A program made the translations under genes and the position numbers. A stretch of DNA of 64,000 nucleotides from Clavelina lepadiformis (lineage: Eukaryota; Chordata; Ascidiacea; Aplousobranchia; Clavelinidae), in NCBI RefSeq assembly GCF_947623445.1, contig NC_135240.1, positions 26,970,001 through 27,034,000 of the forward strand, given 5' to 3'. How positions within the stretch are numbered: the stretch's first letter is position 1; every line of letters starts with the position of its first letter. This document shows, piece by piece, positions 11,601-25,205 of the stretch. The notes under the pieces are model-generated. The model saw only the letters and a list, made by a program, of their open reading frames with translations. It was not told the origin of the DNA and did no database searches.

Positions 11601-14600
11601 GTGAATGTAAATATGTGGATCAAGCAGTGTGGGTGGAAGGAAATACTTGTCACCTATGTGCTGCTGGTAGCGTTATCTGACTGCCTTGAGGAAGAAAGTT
11701 TCAATCTCACGCAAATTACCAGTTCATGCGTTCTAGTTCGACTGGATGAGCGTGACATCAGAGAAGAAACGGACGAAAATGCGTAAGTATTTGATCAACT
11801 GCAGAAAACTCTTTCATTAATTGTTGGAGTTTATTCAATGACCTATTATATTTTTCAACATTAGCGCGGTTGGAATAAAAAACAAGGGTAGTTGTTATTA
11901 CAATGCGCTGATGAAAAAAAAATTAAGAAGCGGGAAAAAGTGCACGAAAATAATAATCGTAATAACTGTTGATAACAACTGGCATGGCCTAAAACCTATT
12001 TTGTGAATTCGTCTTCAGAATGCCGGAAAGGTCTTACCCAGTCCTCAACTGTAGTCAGATAGATATAAATGCGCTGAAGACTTCTCAACTAAACCACTCA
12101 GAAGTACAAGGGTTTTTGATTCAGTGAGCATATTTGTTTTTCTCCTTTATTAAAATAACTATAACCTTATTGATGAAATTATTATCTCACCGGGTCACGG
12201 TCTGCTGACTTCGGCTTCTGTGCAAACCAATGAGGTGAAGAATAGCTTTACACGTTATCGCTTTAACTATATGTTATTCATTTTCTTCAAACAAAATTTT
12301 TTGACGTAAGAATGGGAAACATGACGAGTTTCGACATCGATAATCTGGGTGTTTTCCCCAACCTGGAAACAGTCGAGTTTCGTGGAAATGAAGGAATGGA
12401 GATGAGGTCGACGCAGACAAAGCAAGCTTTTCATCGCGTTTTCAGTTTAACTGTTACGTAAGTTATGACGTATTTTGCAGTATCTTTTTAGCGTTTTTCG
12501 CTTTGTGTTTGGCAACCATTAAGCGGTAGTCTTGAATTCTTATAGAGAGAACTCTTTGGGTAAATTTCCGACCGACCTCCTCCAGTCTTTTCCCAATCTC
12601 ACTCAGCTGACCTTGACACGCAACAACGTCACCAGCCTTCCCGGGGATATCCTAATCACGTGTCCCAGGCTTAAGGTATCATGCAGTCGATTGTAAATCT
12701 GATGCTGAAGCTGCGACATTTTATTTCATCGTTTGCTTTTCTTCCTTTTTTCAGTATCTTAATTTGGCTTACAACCCTTTGAATGAAAGTGTCGTCAACA
12801 CGACTTGGTTATCGTCAGCTGTCAATCTTAAAAGTCTAAGCCTTCGCGCCACTGGATGGATGGATGTGTCAAAAGCATTTAAGAAAGCGAAATGTAGGTC
12901 GACGATAACCCATAAGCGGCTGTGGTGAAATTAAGTAAAAATTTCTTGGGCTATTTTACCGATTTAATGACAAATAACTAATAATAAGGTTTGTCTTATT
13001 TTTCATGAATTCGTTGCCCATTGAACCAACGATTTAGATTTAGAGTTTCTGGATCTTTCCGATAATAAAATTACAAGAATAGACACAAAATCCTTTGGGA
13101 AAGCTGCAAATTTGAGAACATTAGTCATGGCAAATAACGACATTTCCGACATTCATTTCAAAGCTTTCAAAGGTATTTTTGTGGCGTTTTTTATCCGCTT
13201 GTTATAATCATAGTTAAATTCAGTATTATGAAGTTGGGATGAATTATATTCTTGCCATTTTTTTTTTCTGGAAAAAAACGTGTTTCCACTTGCAGGAACA
13301 GTGAATTTGAGATTAATTGATTTGACCGAAAATAAGTTGGAAACACTCTACCAGGGAACATTCGATTATAGCCCGATCGATGAACTTACCGTAGAACTCT
13401 GGGAGAATCCGTTCATCTGCGATTGCAAATTGCTTTGGTTGTTTGATTGGACGACGAATGTAAGGGTCACTTTTCACGTGAATCACACAACGCCTTCACC
13501 GGAAGCAATGTCGTTACTGTAGCTTATTTTTGAAGTATTTTCTTCTGCTTTTAGTTAGCACGATACGGAAGTTACCCGGACATCCGATTAAAATGTCACA
13601 ATCCCTCGCGAAACCACGGTAAAAAGTTTTCCCCTGTCCACACCTATCAAGCCCGTCCCGAAGGAATTCAAGCCCAGGACCTTACTTGTCTCTCTACTGA
13701 CACCAAGTGGACTGGTGCGCAGTTTTTGTTTAAAGCTCTTTTCAAAATTTGAACGTTAAGTATTTTTATTCAATAATTTATACTAGGTGGCAGTAATGTT
13801 TTTGCATCAACATTTACAACGACGTCATCAACAACCACAACAGCCCCTAAAGCGATTCTCACACCTGGGCCTTCCCCTCCGCCTGTTAGTGATGTCTTCC
13901 AGCTTAAGGTTGAATGTCCTGAGCAGTGCGAATGCTATGCAAGCAGGCAGGATTACCTCATGCACTTTACACGTAAGATTGACGCGTCTTTGTCATATCG
14001 AGGTAGTTTGAAAAGTCGCAGAGTACTGTAGGTAATAAAATTACAAAGCAAAACTTACCGTGTTTGAGTTTGGTGGTGGTACTGCGACTTTCAATGCGGT
14101 TATAGCACCGCAGCCTACGTTTTATTAACCTTTCGGAGCTTTGTCACCTTTTCTCGTTTATTGATTGTTTGTGAGCGTTTATTTATTGTTTTACTGCAAC
14201 GTAAGAAGGAGAACACCAACTTTTCGTTCCCATTGCCAATGGCAAAAAATAAAAGGACATGGTAAGGAAACGTTTACCAACAAAGTGTTTATTTATGCCA
14301 GGTCGACCGGAAGATTTTGACATCTGGTTCCCACTTCTGCGGTGCATGGGAAGCAAACACACATCGATACCGAACCAAGCAAGACAAGATCTAAGCGGTG
14401 TTGTTATGAGCAACGGGATTCTGGATCAACTTGACCTTAGTTCCATCAGCAAATTTCGCTCGCTCCGATCTATTTCTTGCCCCGGTTTGTTTTTTCGTGT
14501 AACATGCTTGTTAGCCCTAGAATCTAGATCACGTTTTTCTCGACTGTTCAGCAATCGCGACATGGACATCAATTACTTTTCAGACAATAAAATTCGATCC

Positions 14601-16128
14601 TTGCTTCCGGCTAAAGATGTTGTTTTTGATGACGTAACAGTTGTGTCCTTGGAAGGAAATCTCATCACTTCTGTGTCAAGAGAGTTTCTATCAAGTTTTC
14701 CCAAACTTAAAAAGCTTCGGATTTTTAATAACCAAATCAAGACATTTCCTGACGACCTCTTCCTTCAAAACCCGTACGTCATAATGCGCTTTCTTGCAAC
14801 TGTGTAAATGGTGACAAAAGAGTCAAATTTTGAATTCAGGGCTTTAAGCAAAGTGTTTCTGGGGCCCAACCCAGTAAGTGGTTTCGAAGGAAAATGTTTA
14901 CAAAACTCCACTGTCTTGGTGAACGTTGGTTTAAGAGGTATGGGGCTACATTCTGTGCCAGACTTCATCAAGAATAAGGTGCTGATGAATGCATATTAAA
15001 ATTATACGTTTCTATTATGTACAAATTGTATCTATTGTTAAGTGTGTTTATATTTATTCTTATCGGATTATGACGTAGGTTTATCATTTTGTAGGTTTAC
15101 TTAGTGAAGGTTGACCTTAGTGATAACTATGTCATCAAATTGCATCACGATGATTTCATGAATGCGTCATCAATCACGGAGATTTCGTTGGAGAATAATA
15201 ACATCAGCTTTATTGAAGAAAACGTATTCAAGTAAATTTTCTTTCAAAATTATTTCCAGTTTCAAGCGTTGCTTATTGGCTTTTGCGAAAGTGATTGGTA
15301 ACCTACAATGAACGTGAAATAGAACGTAAATGAAATAATCCATTTCAGGCAGCTGCCAAACTTAGAACATGTCGATCTCTCTGAAAACTTCTTTACAAAA
15401 CTGCCTCAAGGCTTATTTTCGGTAAACAAGTACCTCTCACACGTTGAACTGTGGCAGAACCCGATTCAGTGTGATTGCCACATTCATTGGTTTGTTGTTT
15501 GGATCAAGCAGGTACCGGCAATTCCTGAAATGAAATTTTCTGATAGTTTTTTGTAGATGTTGCCACGGTTGACTTAGTTATAGCAAAGCATCTTGTCTGG
15601 TTTGACTCAGTTAAAACAAGCCACTGAATACCTACGTGGCCCCAACACAATGTTCATGGAATACCATTCTGTAGATGAAACATCATGATCCAGCAACCGA
15701 AATTAGATTTCGATGCGAGGGGCCTATGCGAATGAGAGGAAAAACATCTGACCAAACACAACCTTCCGATTACACTTGCAGTGACGGCGATAGCCACAGT
15801 GAAAACGCAGGTACGTTAGTGAAATAGGTGGTTATGTTCATTTGGAAGAAAAATGTTTCTAAAACGCTAACAATTCTTACTAGAACCGACAACAGTAACA
15901 GGCGGCAATGGACTCTACACAACGCGAGACTTAGTTATAGCCGTTGCTTTGACACTGCTATGCACACTTATCTGCTTGTTCGTGATAAGGTTTATTTCAG
16001 TTCGATTTTGCTGTAAAGACCATGGAAGTAATTGCTTTTCCAATCAGTACTACAAATTTTCTGCACTCGGAGCAGGTTCAACCTTACGCGACACCGTTAC
16101 GCTAGCTGAAACTAGTGATGTGCTGTAA
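11601..16128 (+). CDS. Type I membrane protein with two LRR blocks (Toll-like ectodomain, no TIR)
   Basis: Sixteen exons (11601-11782, 12019-12123, 12311-12457, 12546-12675, 12755-12893, 13038-13172, 13296-13459, 13555-13714, 13787-13972, 14302-14484, 14584-14773, 14840-14978, 15095-15231, 15349-15511, 15675-15810, 15884-16128) sum to 2541 nt, 846 residues. Seen: signal peptide (ILVTYVLLVAL), LRR block 1 with DLSDNKITRIDTKSFGKAANL, a cysteine cap (NPFICDCKLLWLFDW, about 320-335), a Thr/Ser/Pro linker, an N-cap-like CPEQCECY (about 437-444), LRR block 2, second cap (NPIQCDCHIHWFVVW, about 703-717), one transmembrane helix (about 780-803) and a tail of some 43 residues. Two capped blocks resemble Drosophila Toll or Slit-family ectodomains. 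The tail has no TIR or kinase domain, so a role in adhesion or ligand binding is inferred. Family not identified. Splice phases all agree. Confidence 0.85.
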
Positions 16129-17575
16129 GTTCAAATATTAACCTTGCTTGGAATTTGGTCTGGTTGCGGGAATTTTTAACATTTTGTTGCACGATGCACA
16201 TCTATATAAAAACTAGGTAACCTATTTACACCTTGTTTATGAATCCAAATAATACAGCTGCGTTGAAGAAATATTTCACTTTTTAATCGAACGCCTGTAG
16301 GGTTTGTTATACGGTCTTATTTAAGCACAACTGCATTTTCGTTTATGATTATATTGTGACCATAGAAAAAATTATATTGCACAGTGCTTTTTGTCAGTCG
16401 TGTTATGCTCTTATTGCAAATAAGTTATAATTGACATTGATTCTGTTTTAAACAACATCATGCATCGAAACACAGGCAGACTTAATTTGTAGAGTCGTCT
16501 GCAAAGATCGTTTGTATATTTCCGTTTCTGAAAAAAGGATATACTGTACACTGAATAAATTGAAAGCATAGAAATCACAATAAAAACTTTTTCATAAAGT
16601 GTGAAATACCATGGCGCTCTCATGCGGTGAGAGCTCTACCAACCAATCACCAGATAACAAGTTTATTTCATTCCTGCAGGCAATTTTAGATTAACGATTT
16701 AAGCTTTTGGGGCCTTGCTAAATTTATCCCGTTCATTGATTCTTTGTGAACTTAATTTATTTTTATTGTAGTAAGGTAAGCACAATATTTTCACTCCAAA
16801 CAGTCAATATCGAAAATTGAACAACTGGTTACGTTACAAAGACCAAGTGGCAAGCGTCACAGGGTAATACAATTTGGTGGCAAGTTATGGTTAAGATTAA
16901 CTTTGACGGGTTGGCACCGACGCCAATGTAGTTGTGGTTGTGTTTTGTTAAACTTAGAGATCCGTTGTTTTTTTGTGAAGTGAATTGCAACCTATGTAAG
17001 GTGGTTTACGCAAAAAATGTCTTAAATATTTAACCTAGTTTGTTTGATATCACAAAACCTTATCGTAGTGAAAGAAACTATTATTTGATTGATATCGTGG
17101 TTCAATTTTGCCAAGTAGCCTAGCCTACGGTACGGAACGATTTCACAGGCTCACAACAACGGAACGGCTTTACTTACCCGTCTGTCGTAAGTTTTGTGAT
17201 AGGCTAGTTATAAATTTTTTATAGATTAAAGTCCATAGACAAACATAAACTGACAGCAATTAGTGCGTAGGCTACCTAGATTACCATGTAAAAAATGTAA
17301 TTAACGAAATAATACCAGCATACGGTGTAATCACTGAACCATGTATAACATAATCATGTTTTGGCTGTTGGGCTTATGTCTAAAGGTTAACCTAATCCTT
17401 ATATATGAAAATGCTGAAATTTCATAAAGTAGGCTAACTGTACTAGCTACTTGATAGGAATTAGTAGTATTAGGCAATATGTAGTCATTTCTCATGCATT
17501 GAAAGATGTAAAGCTTTGTTCAACATCAGTTTAATTTAGTTACACTGAAGTTGGAATAAATACCGTCTTAAAACC
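16129..17575. other. Intergenic, LRR receptor to RP2
   Basis: About 1.45 kb of AT-rich sequence. It should hold the 3' end of the receptor transcript and the RP2 promoter. I see no repeat, no RNA gene and no coding ORF. Confidence 0.55.
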
Positions 17576-20500
17576 ATGGGGTGCTGTCGTTCAAAGATGA
17601 AAGCAAAGGATAAAATTCCAGAGAAAAAACAATACAGCTGGGATAAGAGAAATAATGAGGTGATTGTCATTTTTTGCTGTTTTACTATTATCTTAGCTTA
17701 TCGGCTGTTGTCAGCGTTTCACCTTCTGTAAATATCATAAATTGTGTGGCACTTTCGCCAGAGTATAGTACCGGTATCAGATATTGTAATTTTCCATTGC
17801 AAGTACTTGGTAGAATTTTAACATTTTCTATTAGCTCTATAGATATACCGCAAGCAATTGTGAATGAAATGGTTAGGAACACCCACCAAATTGGGTTATT
17901 TTTGTATATATATATAAGTTCTGTACGAATGCAATTATGAAATGATCTGATAACTGAGCAACCCAGTGTAGAGTCTTTGCCGGGAACTCCTCAGAATCAA
18001 GATGGCGTTATTACACAACTATCTAGTGACTATAGAGGATACTGTATATTTTTAATCGTGCAGTTATTAGTATTTCTTTTATTTGTGCATACTGTACATT
18101 CAAAGATTTAGTTGTCAATGTCAGGGTTTTAGTATTGGAAGTGATTATTTTATTGTAAGTACTTGTTGCAACGAGTTGGTATGTGATTTGTTGATTTTAC
18201 TTGAATATATCAATAGTATTGATTTAAAGCAAACAGTTGCAGCTAGACTTAGACCAGCTTCAGATTGCTACATTATAACTTATGATTTATTATAAGTAAA
18301 TAATAATGCACAAGCACTTGACACCTGCTACCGAAGTTTGACATCATTTGTATATGATTGTACTATTTTACAGTCGATCTAACTTTTCCTGTTAACTTAA
18401 CGAAACAAAAGTCAAAATATGCCCTTAAATATATGCTTTGTGAACTGGTAGTTAGTGACTACCATTAGTATCATGACTATTCCCCAAAATATGCATTAAT
18501 CTATTTTTGTTTTGAGTAGAGAATACTTAAATACTTTTAGATATGCTGTTGACACAATGATGCTGCATAGTTACATTTTGCAGTTGACATTGTTGCCATC
18601 TACCTCACATCTGACACCATCACTTTTTATTGGCAATCAATGTTTTTCATGCCGCTGTTTTTTGTTTGAGTTAAACTTTACATTTGAACAGTTTTTTGAA
18701 ACGTAATTTCAAACATTTCTTGCCAATTTCTCCAGATTGATCCGAAAGATTTCATCATTGATGGAGCAGTTGATGATACGATAATCCGTAAACCTGGTAC
18801 CATCAATGGCCAACAGTTTGTCGTACAAAACTGCAAGAATTCAAAGATATATTTGCTTGACCACGTTGCAACAATTACCGTTGATGATTGCACTGGTTGT
18901 GTCTTTGTTATTGGGGCCGTCAAGTACGCTTTATTTGAAATTGTTTATTAGATTGTAAACTGTAATTGCACCGTTATTACAATTTTTAGGTCAATGTCTT
19001 TTACAAGGGTCTTCTAACATCATAAAATACCAAGTTACACCTATCCAATAATCCTACATACCATTTCTCATTAAGATGCAAACTAACCAAATTCCCATCA
19101 TTAAAAACATTGCATCGATAAATCTATTCCTATACAATTTTAATTCAAATTTTAGGTCTTCCATATTTCTTCGAGATTGCCAGGATTGCAAATGCATTGT
19201 TGCTTGCCAACAATTTCGGACGAGAGATTGCCAGAAAGTTGATGTTTTTCTAAGTTGCACGACGCAGCCCATCATGGAGTCTTCAGTGGGCATCATTAAA
19301 ATATATCTATCTATAGTACTTAACTGACACTACAATTCACAGGAATTTTGATGTAGCAGCTAGATTGTGACGTCATCCCATAGAAATCTAATTTAAAAAT
19401 GTTTTGACCTTGCAGGCTCGAATGCGCTTTGGCTGTTATCAGCTCGCATACCAAGGATTGCTTGAGCAGTTTGAACAAGCTATGCTAAGTGTGTACAACA
19501 ATAACTGGAGCAATATACACGACTTTACTCCAACACCGCAGTCGAAAAATTGGAAAATGATCCATGAGGATGTGTCTTTGTCGGAACTTTTTCAAGTGAA
19601 TTCAAATCCACGGTCGGAGCAAGGCAATGGTGATAATACTGTTGGTAGGAAATTCTGTCCAGATAAAGTTCTTATTTTATCACTCTTAAGTTATGATGTG
19701 CTTTTCATAACTACTGTAAACAAAAACCTACCGACAAAATAAAATTGAATTGCCCTACAATTAAAAAAATTAAATTGAGTTAAGTGATTTTGCTTTATTT
19801 TTGTAGGTTCAACACTAGATGGGGTTAGTGAGTTGAAACTTACATTTAAAAATGAAGACAGTGTTGTTCCACTCACCAGAGGTGCCAGAGAGAAGAGATA
19901 CGACGACTCGTGCTTGGTGGTCGTATTTCATTCAGCAAATTCCTTCAAGGTTTGTTTTTATGATTTCAATGAAGAAAAACTTGGAAATAGATTCATTTCG
20001 AGTTAATCCCTTAGCAGCCGAGTGGCTCACGTATTAATGTCGTGAAAGACAGAAAAAAATACTTGATAACTTGTACATTGATTCAGAGATAATAGATACT
20101 GTGATGAAAGCAAATGTAATTATTCAAGTGATGTTATATAGCGGGCGACTTTAAATAAATTTCAAACTTTTATTTACTATAATCTTGTTTGATGGTTATC
20201 GGTTGGTTATGTTGGGTGCTCCCGATAAGTAAGATCTACTTTTTGTGCAGGCCTCGAAAGATTTTCTTGAAGCGGTTAAAGATAAAGTTGATCTGATTCA
20301 GACGAAAGAAGCGACACTGAGTCCGGATGAGGCATCCCGCATCTTTGCGGACTCCCCATCCATGTGGAAGTCAACCCAGAGAGGTAGAAAATTTATCATA
20401 AAGCATTATTCTTTAAATTACCAAGATTAGAAAGTATTCAGGGTATAATTTAACTAAGTAATATGTTGTTACAAGGTTTATCGGTTTTAAAGCTAGTTTC

Positions 20501-21164
20501 AGATGAGAATATGAAACAAGTAATCTTTCTTAATGAGATCTTTCTTGGTTGTGGAGAATGCTTTTTTCTCTGTTATTTCCCTGTACTAAATCATCCTAGG
20601 AGCGGTTGCAACATATTACATCTACATCAGGTTATGATAGATCAGGAAAGGCTTCTAATAATATCGCGCCTGGTTTGCATTATAGCGGTCATTGTTCAAC
20701 ACTCAATGGCGCTATCGCTGTGATACCCTTCTCAAAGCATTAACGACGCTTGCTCCTGCTTAGTGGACCTGACGAATAGATACAACACTAACTTTACACT
20801 TTTATAAAATTATAAACAAACAACGAACAAAGAAATATGCGACAATCGGAACTTGTACAAAGGTTATGAGCGATGACGAATCATGGATTTAAGTCGTGCA
20901 AAGACTCAGTCCAAGGATAAATATTATTATCATAGCACAGCTGCTTACACTGAGGTTTGTAATTTTCAAAGAGTCTCATGTTTTCTCACAGGTCCCGTGA
21001 TTGGTCTGGAGTTCAACGGGGACGATTGCGTCAAAGTCTGTCATGACGTCATCGCTAAGCTGAGCAGCGAAGATCAACAATATTACGCGTCCAAGTCGTC
21101 AGCTGCCGCGAAACGTGTCATCGACCAGTTGTACAACTTCTGCGAAATGCAGATGATCGTGTGA
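17576..21164 (+). CDS. RP2: RP2, ARL3 GTPase-activating protein
   Basis: Seven exons (17576-17659, 18736-18923, 19156-19285, 19416-19644, 19807-19949, 20251-20383, 20992-21164), 1080 nt, 359 residues (human 350). RP2 is the GAP for ARL3/ARL2 and helps release lipidated cargo in cilia; human mutations cause retinitis pigmentosa. Seen: MGCC start (Gly2 myristoylation, Cys3/4 palmitoylation), KQYSWDKR, the TBCC beta-helix domain (about 29-200) with [40 protein letters not shown] (the QQFR carries the GAP arginine finger, human Arg118), TQPIMESS and WSNIHDFTP, then a C-terminal NDK-like domain with [11 protein letters not shown] and IGLEFNGDD. The start is fixed by the lipidation motif. Intron 1 is about 1.1 kb. 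Confidence 0.96.
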
Positions 21165-21428
21165 CGCAGGCGATGACGTGGTTGACTGGGATTGGTGCAA
21201 ATTCATGCGGTGCTCGTATCAACTGAAATCATTTATCGTTCCGTACAGAACCGTTAGTGATTGCGTTAGTTGTAAGCTTCTGTCGGACCGGTAGCGCACT
21301 GTGATGTATTGTCGTATTTCGTGCGTGTGTATTTTGTATGTAATCCTAGATATTGTTTTTATCCACGTTCGCATGATTTCTATTACGTTTTATTGAATGT
21401 TTTAAATTTTTAGCTGCAATCTTCGCAA

Positions 21429-21434
21429 AATAAA
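21429..21434 (+). promoter_or_regulatory. Poly(A) signal of RP2
   Basis: AATAAA 265 bp after the RP2 stop codon; the first canonical hexamer downstream on this strand. Confidence 0.6.
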
Positions 21435-21695
21435 CTCTTGCGTTTTCCCCGTAAATGCGCCATTTTGTCTGCTTACGTCACAATTGACCCGGAATGAGTT
21501 CGCATTTTTTCAAAGTTGATCGTGATCGCTGCCTCGCCCGTTATGATGACGTCACAAAACCAGTTATTTTGTTTTTGTGGCGCTCCCTCCCTCTAATACG
21601 TCACCTACGTTGTGTAAGATAAAGTTGTCGCACAAACTGTTTGGCGAAGTTTTCATCGTGAGACGACCAAGCAAGGTGATGACGTAAGTAAGTTG

Positions 21696-21701
21696 TTTAT
21701 T
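21696..21701 (-). promoter_or_regulatory. Poly(A) signal of the minus-strand coiled-coil gene
   Basis: AATAAA on the minus strand about 122 bp past the stop at 21823. The two convergent transcripts would thus end about 260 bp apart without overlap. Confidence 0.5.
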
Positions 21702-21822
21702 TTACAAAACCACAGGCAAAAAACGAAAAAGTCGAAACGCAGATTAGGTAATCTTTGTCGGAGTGGAATGTTACGATGATGGAGAAAATCCAGTCGGTGG
21801 AAAAAATTCCTTTATATTAAGG

Positions 21823-24800
21823 TCAAAGGTCAAGAATGTAGCCCAGTTGAGAGAGAAAATCGGCGTTTTCATGACAATCGGTCGCCCCTGTCGCTTTGCT
21901 GAGGTTGGGGAAGCTCTCGGAGTTGCTGATCGTCCTAAAAATGGGAGCCGTGGGCGGAGCTGGATCCGCGGATGTCCTTCTCCCATCTATGCTCTGCAGC
22001 TCGGAGTCGGATAAAGAATGAAGTAGAGACGGCGGGGATGCATCAGAAATCTGATCTCTGGGGAGTTTATCGGAAACGGGGGACATAGAATCGGAGGGGC
22101 ATTGTTTTTGCTGCTCCCGTTCGGAATTGTTCATGGGCGAAGCGGTCAGAGTGTCCAAGAACCTGTCGATAGAATCTTTAGGTCTAAGCGGCATCTTTGT
22201 GATGTCTTGCTTCATCACTTCACATTTTGTTCCTTCTACTTTCGCCCTCAAAGCTTTCCGCACTTCCTCGTGCGACAGCGACCTCTGCGTGGCATGCGTG
22301 GTAAAATTTACTGACATTTTAGTGCCCGTAGCGGTATTGTTGACAGATATTGGAGGGTTATCCTTATTAGGCGGAGTCGAAGCTCCGAGGAAAGACATGT
22401 AATCGATTTCCTCATCCGGCTCCGTATTTGAAAGCCACTCTAACATGCTCCGATGTTTCTCCTCCGAGAGATGTTGATTAACATCCGACATTCTTTGTCT
22501 CTTCCTCTGGAAAGCACCATCTCCCGTGGCCACCCTCTTCTGGCAACCTCCCGCTCGAATGTGGCTCACTTCAGGGGAATTCCCGGGTAAATTTCCATCT
22601 ATTGGATGGAGACAAGTCGGATTGTTATTGTTGACGTCGTGTTTAACAAACAATGTTTCGTCGCTCCATCGTCGCACGTTCGTTCTTTCGTCGATCTTAC
22701 AATGTTTGGAATGAGTGACGTCATACTTAATTCCACTTTCGCAGTTCTTCGGGTTATCCAAAAAAATTCCTCTTTTCTGCGGTGGAATTAAACTCACGTT
22801 AAAAACATGTTTTCAATGAAATGCGTGTATAAGTGATCATAAATCATTTACATGTGGGGATTTTTGGTTATCAACGTTATTTCCATACCATGTTTAATTA
22901 TAAGTTATATAAAGTCATCAAGACGTTTGACAAGTGTTTTCACCTTTCCCGCTTCACTCTCTTTGACGGTTTGTTTGGCTCGAAAAATCTCTTGCGCTCT
23001 CTCCTTCCACTCTTTCGCTTCTTTCTCCACTTCCGAGATCCGCTCTTCCGCTTTTTCAAGCTGCTTCCGCAGTTCCGATATTATCCGCAGCAATTCCGCT
23101 TCTCCGAACAAATTCTAGAATAAAACAAAGATATTTTTACACAAAGCGATGCGTGGCTGAACTCCCGACGCCATGACGTGCATAATGCAGGATTTTAGTG
23201 AATTAGGAGAGAAACTTCCACCGTCCGATTAGTGTAAGGCCGTGACGACGGCGCCTTATACCGATAAGTGGAACGAAAACAAATCGGGCGAGTTAGTACC
23301 ACGAGATTGCGATGGATTAGACCAAAATCGCAATCTCTTGCGGCGAACCAGAGCGATAAGATCGTGAAAGCTCGGTCCGCTTTGTTTTGCGGTTTTAAAA
23401 ATTTCCACTCCGGAATCGCTTTTGTGCAAAATTTCCTTTGCAAGTTAATAAATATTGACTTATGCTAACCCAAAATATCAAGCTGGCAGGTAAAGTGTTT
23501 GAACTGATTAAACAAACCTGTAAATTATTCAACCAAATTTCGTCTCGCGCAGTATATAATCCCGTATATTTACCCCCAAGGCATCTGCGTTCTTAAACGA
23601 TTTTATTTAGTTTGGGCGAGCGACCAAAACATCAGCGGTTGAGACAACTTTGGCTTTGACCTCGGTTATAATTACATGTCACGTTCGGCATTTTACTGGT
23701 CGGACCACCTTTTCCGCTCAAATATAAAATTAAATCCCAACCCTGGCTTTCCCGGTTTCCTCCACAATCAGGGCATGTGCTGTGTCCCAAATACTTGTAA
23801 AATTACATGGATATCTCCTTACCTTTTCACACGAATCCGGAGAGACGACTTTCGGTGTTGAGGGATTCTTGTTGGTCAGAGGGTATCGGCTAATTTTGAA
23901 GCCCTCCGGCGGGAGAGGCTGCTTCTCAAGCCCGGCATGTTGCTGCTTTTTTGCTCCTTCGCTTCTGTCGACAGGGACCAAAAGAGATTCAATGTCTGGC
24001 TTTGCTTGGTGGGTTGGGGTACTTGGGAGGGATTTCCCCTCATTCTGCAGGGATGATAGCGGCAAGCTCGTCACTGTGACACCGGACGTCGAAGCATATC
24101 TTTTTCTAAACGCCTTCTCGAGCGGAGATATTGCGGATTTTGTCGTTTTCTTTGCGGAATCGCAGAGTAAATTACTCATTTTCTGAACTCCACATGTGGA
24201 ATGCCTCTTATTTGTCACAGGGGCGAGTCCGCTAATAAGGGTCGGGTTTATGGCTTCCGAACTCACGGTAAACACCACGTGCTGTTGCCCGGTGCGATCT
24301 GGCCTGGCGTGTGCTTTGGCGTTTCCATTCATGGAATTTCTCCTTTGTGTTGCTTTGCCATAAAGCTTCTCCTTTGTCGTTTCGGAGATGAGAGACGATT
24401 TTGAGCCCTCCTTTTCCGCCTTCTCCTGCGCAAGGATCCGGTCGTGCTCCTCCGAGAGATGTGAGATCGCTGAGAAGTCGATCGCGGTCTTGGAGTAGAA
24501 AGAGGGGGAATCGAGTTTTGATTCTTGTGTCGCTTTTTTCGAACTGTCGGATCCAGCAATCTCAATCTGCTGGTCGTAGCTCTCAGGCCAGGTGGGACAC
24601 TTTAACAACGGGGGCCTGTTCTTTCTACCTGCCCTGCCCGCTTTGCCCCCGATGGACTTTTCCTTAATAATTCCCGTGCCCTTCTGACTAATGATCACGT
24701 GATCCGACTCATTATTACGTAATCGTAATCGTTTGTTAGCGCAATGACGCATCTCTTCTTTGACTGCGTCTTCTAAGGATAAAACCTCTTCGAATGGAAA

Positions 24801-25205
24801 GTCTTTGCAGTCAACATGTTCGACGCTGGCCAGTATCAATTTCCTTTCTTCGTCGTCGCCGCCAATTCTCTCGTCTAGTATCACGTGACCGGCTGACTCA
24901 GAGAGCGGGGTCATCAAAGGGTCAGAGAAAACGGTGGACTCATCTGTTGATTGTGACGACATAATACCTCTTGCGATTGCGTCCATTGTGAAATCGGTCA
25001 TGTCTTTGCTGATAAAGTATGACTCAGCTTGCTGATTGCTTGTTGCTAGGTTACCGCACAAAAACACGTCATTGGTCGTCTTTTTAGCTTGAGATGCTTT
25101 CTTCTCGTCCATTTCATTTGCAACTGAACTAAAGCCCTCCGCCGAACAGAAACTACCTCCTTTTATTTTTGTGCCTGGCCAGGTCTGGGGGCAGGTCGCC
25201 AGCAT
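21823..25205 (-). CDS. Unrecognised coiled-coil protein, 835 residues
   Basis: Three exons 5'->3': 25205-23823 (461 codons), 23114-22944 (57 codons), 22776-21823 (317 codons plus stop), joined in phase 0 by GTAAGG and GTGAAA donors. The exon 3 acceptor (CCACCGCAG) was chosen because it keeps the frame. The start is the first ATG of the long open frame; an upstream 5' exon is possible. Most of the protein is low-complexity, Ser/Pro/charged and probably disordered. Exon 2 is a clean coiled coil with heptads (ELLRIISELRKQLEKAEERI). A basic KRQR cluster in exon 3 and KNRPPLLK in exon 1 could be nuclear signals. The C-terminus ends hydrophobic (FLSQLGYILDL). Coding GC is higher than in the neighbouring genes. 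I do not recognise a family, so function is unknown. Confidence 0.75.

Noticed and set aside
17674-18706. Short ORFs on both strands in RP2 intron 1
   Set aside because: Low-complexity AT-rich frames without homology; the RP2 exons on either side explain the region.
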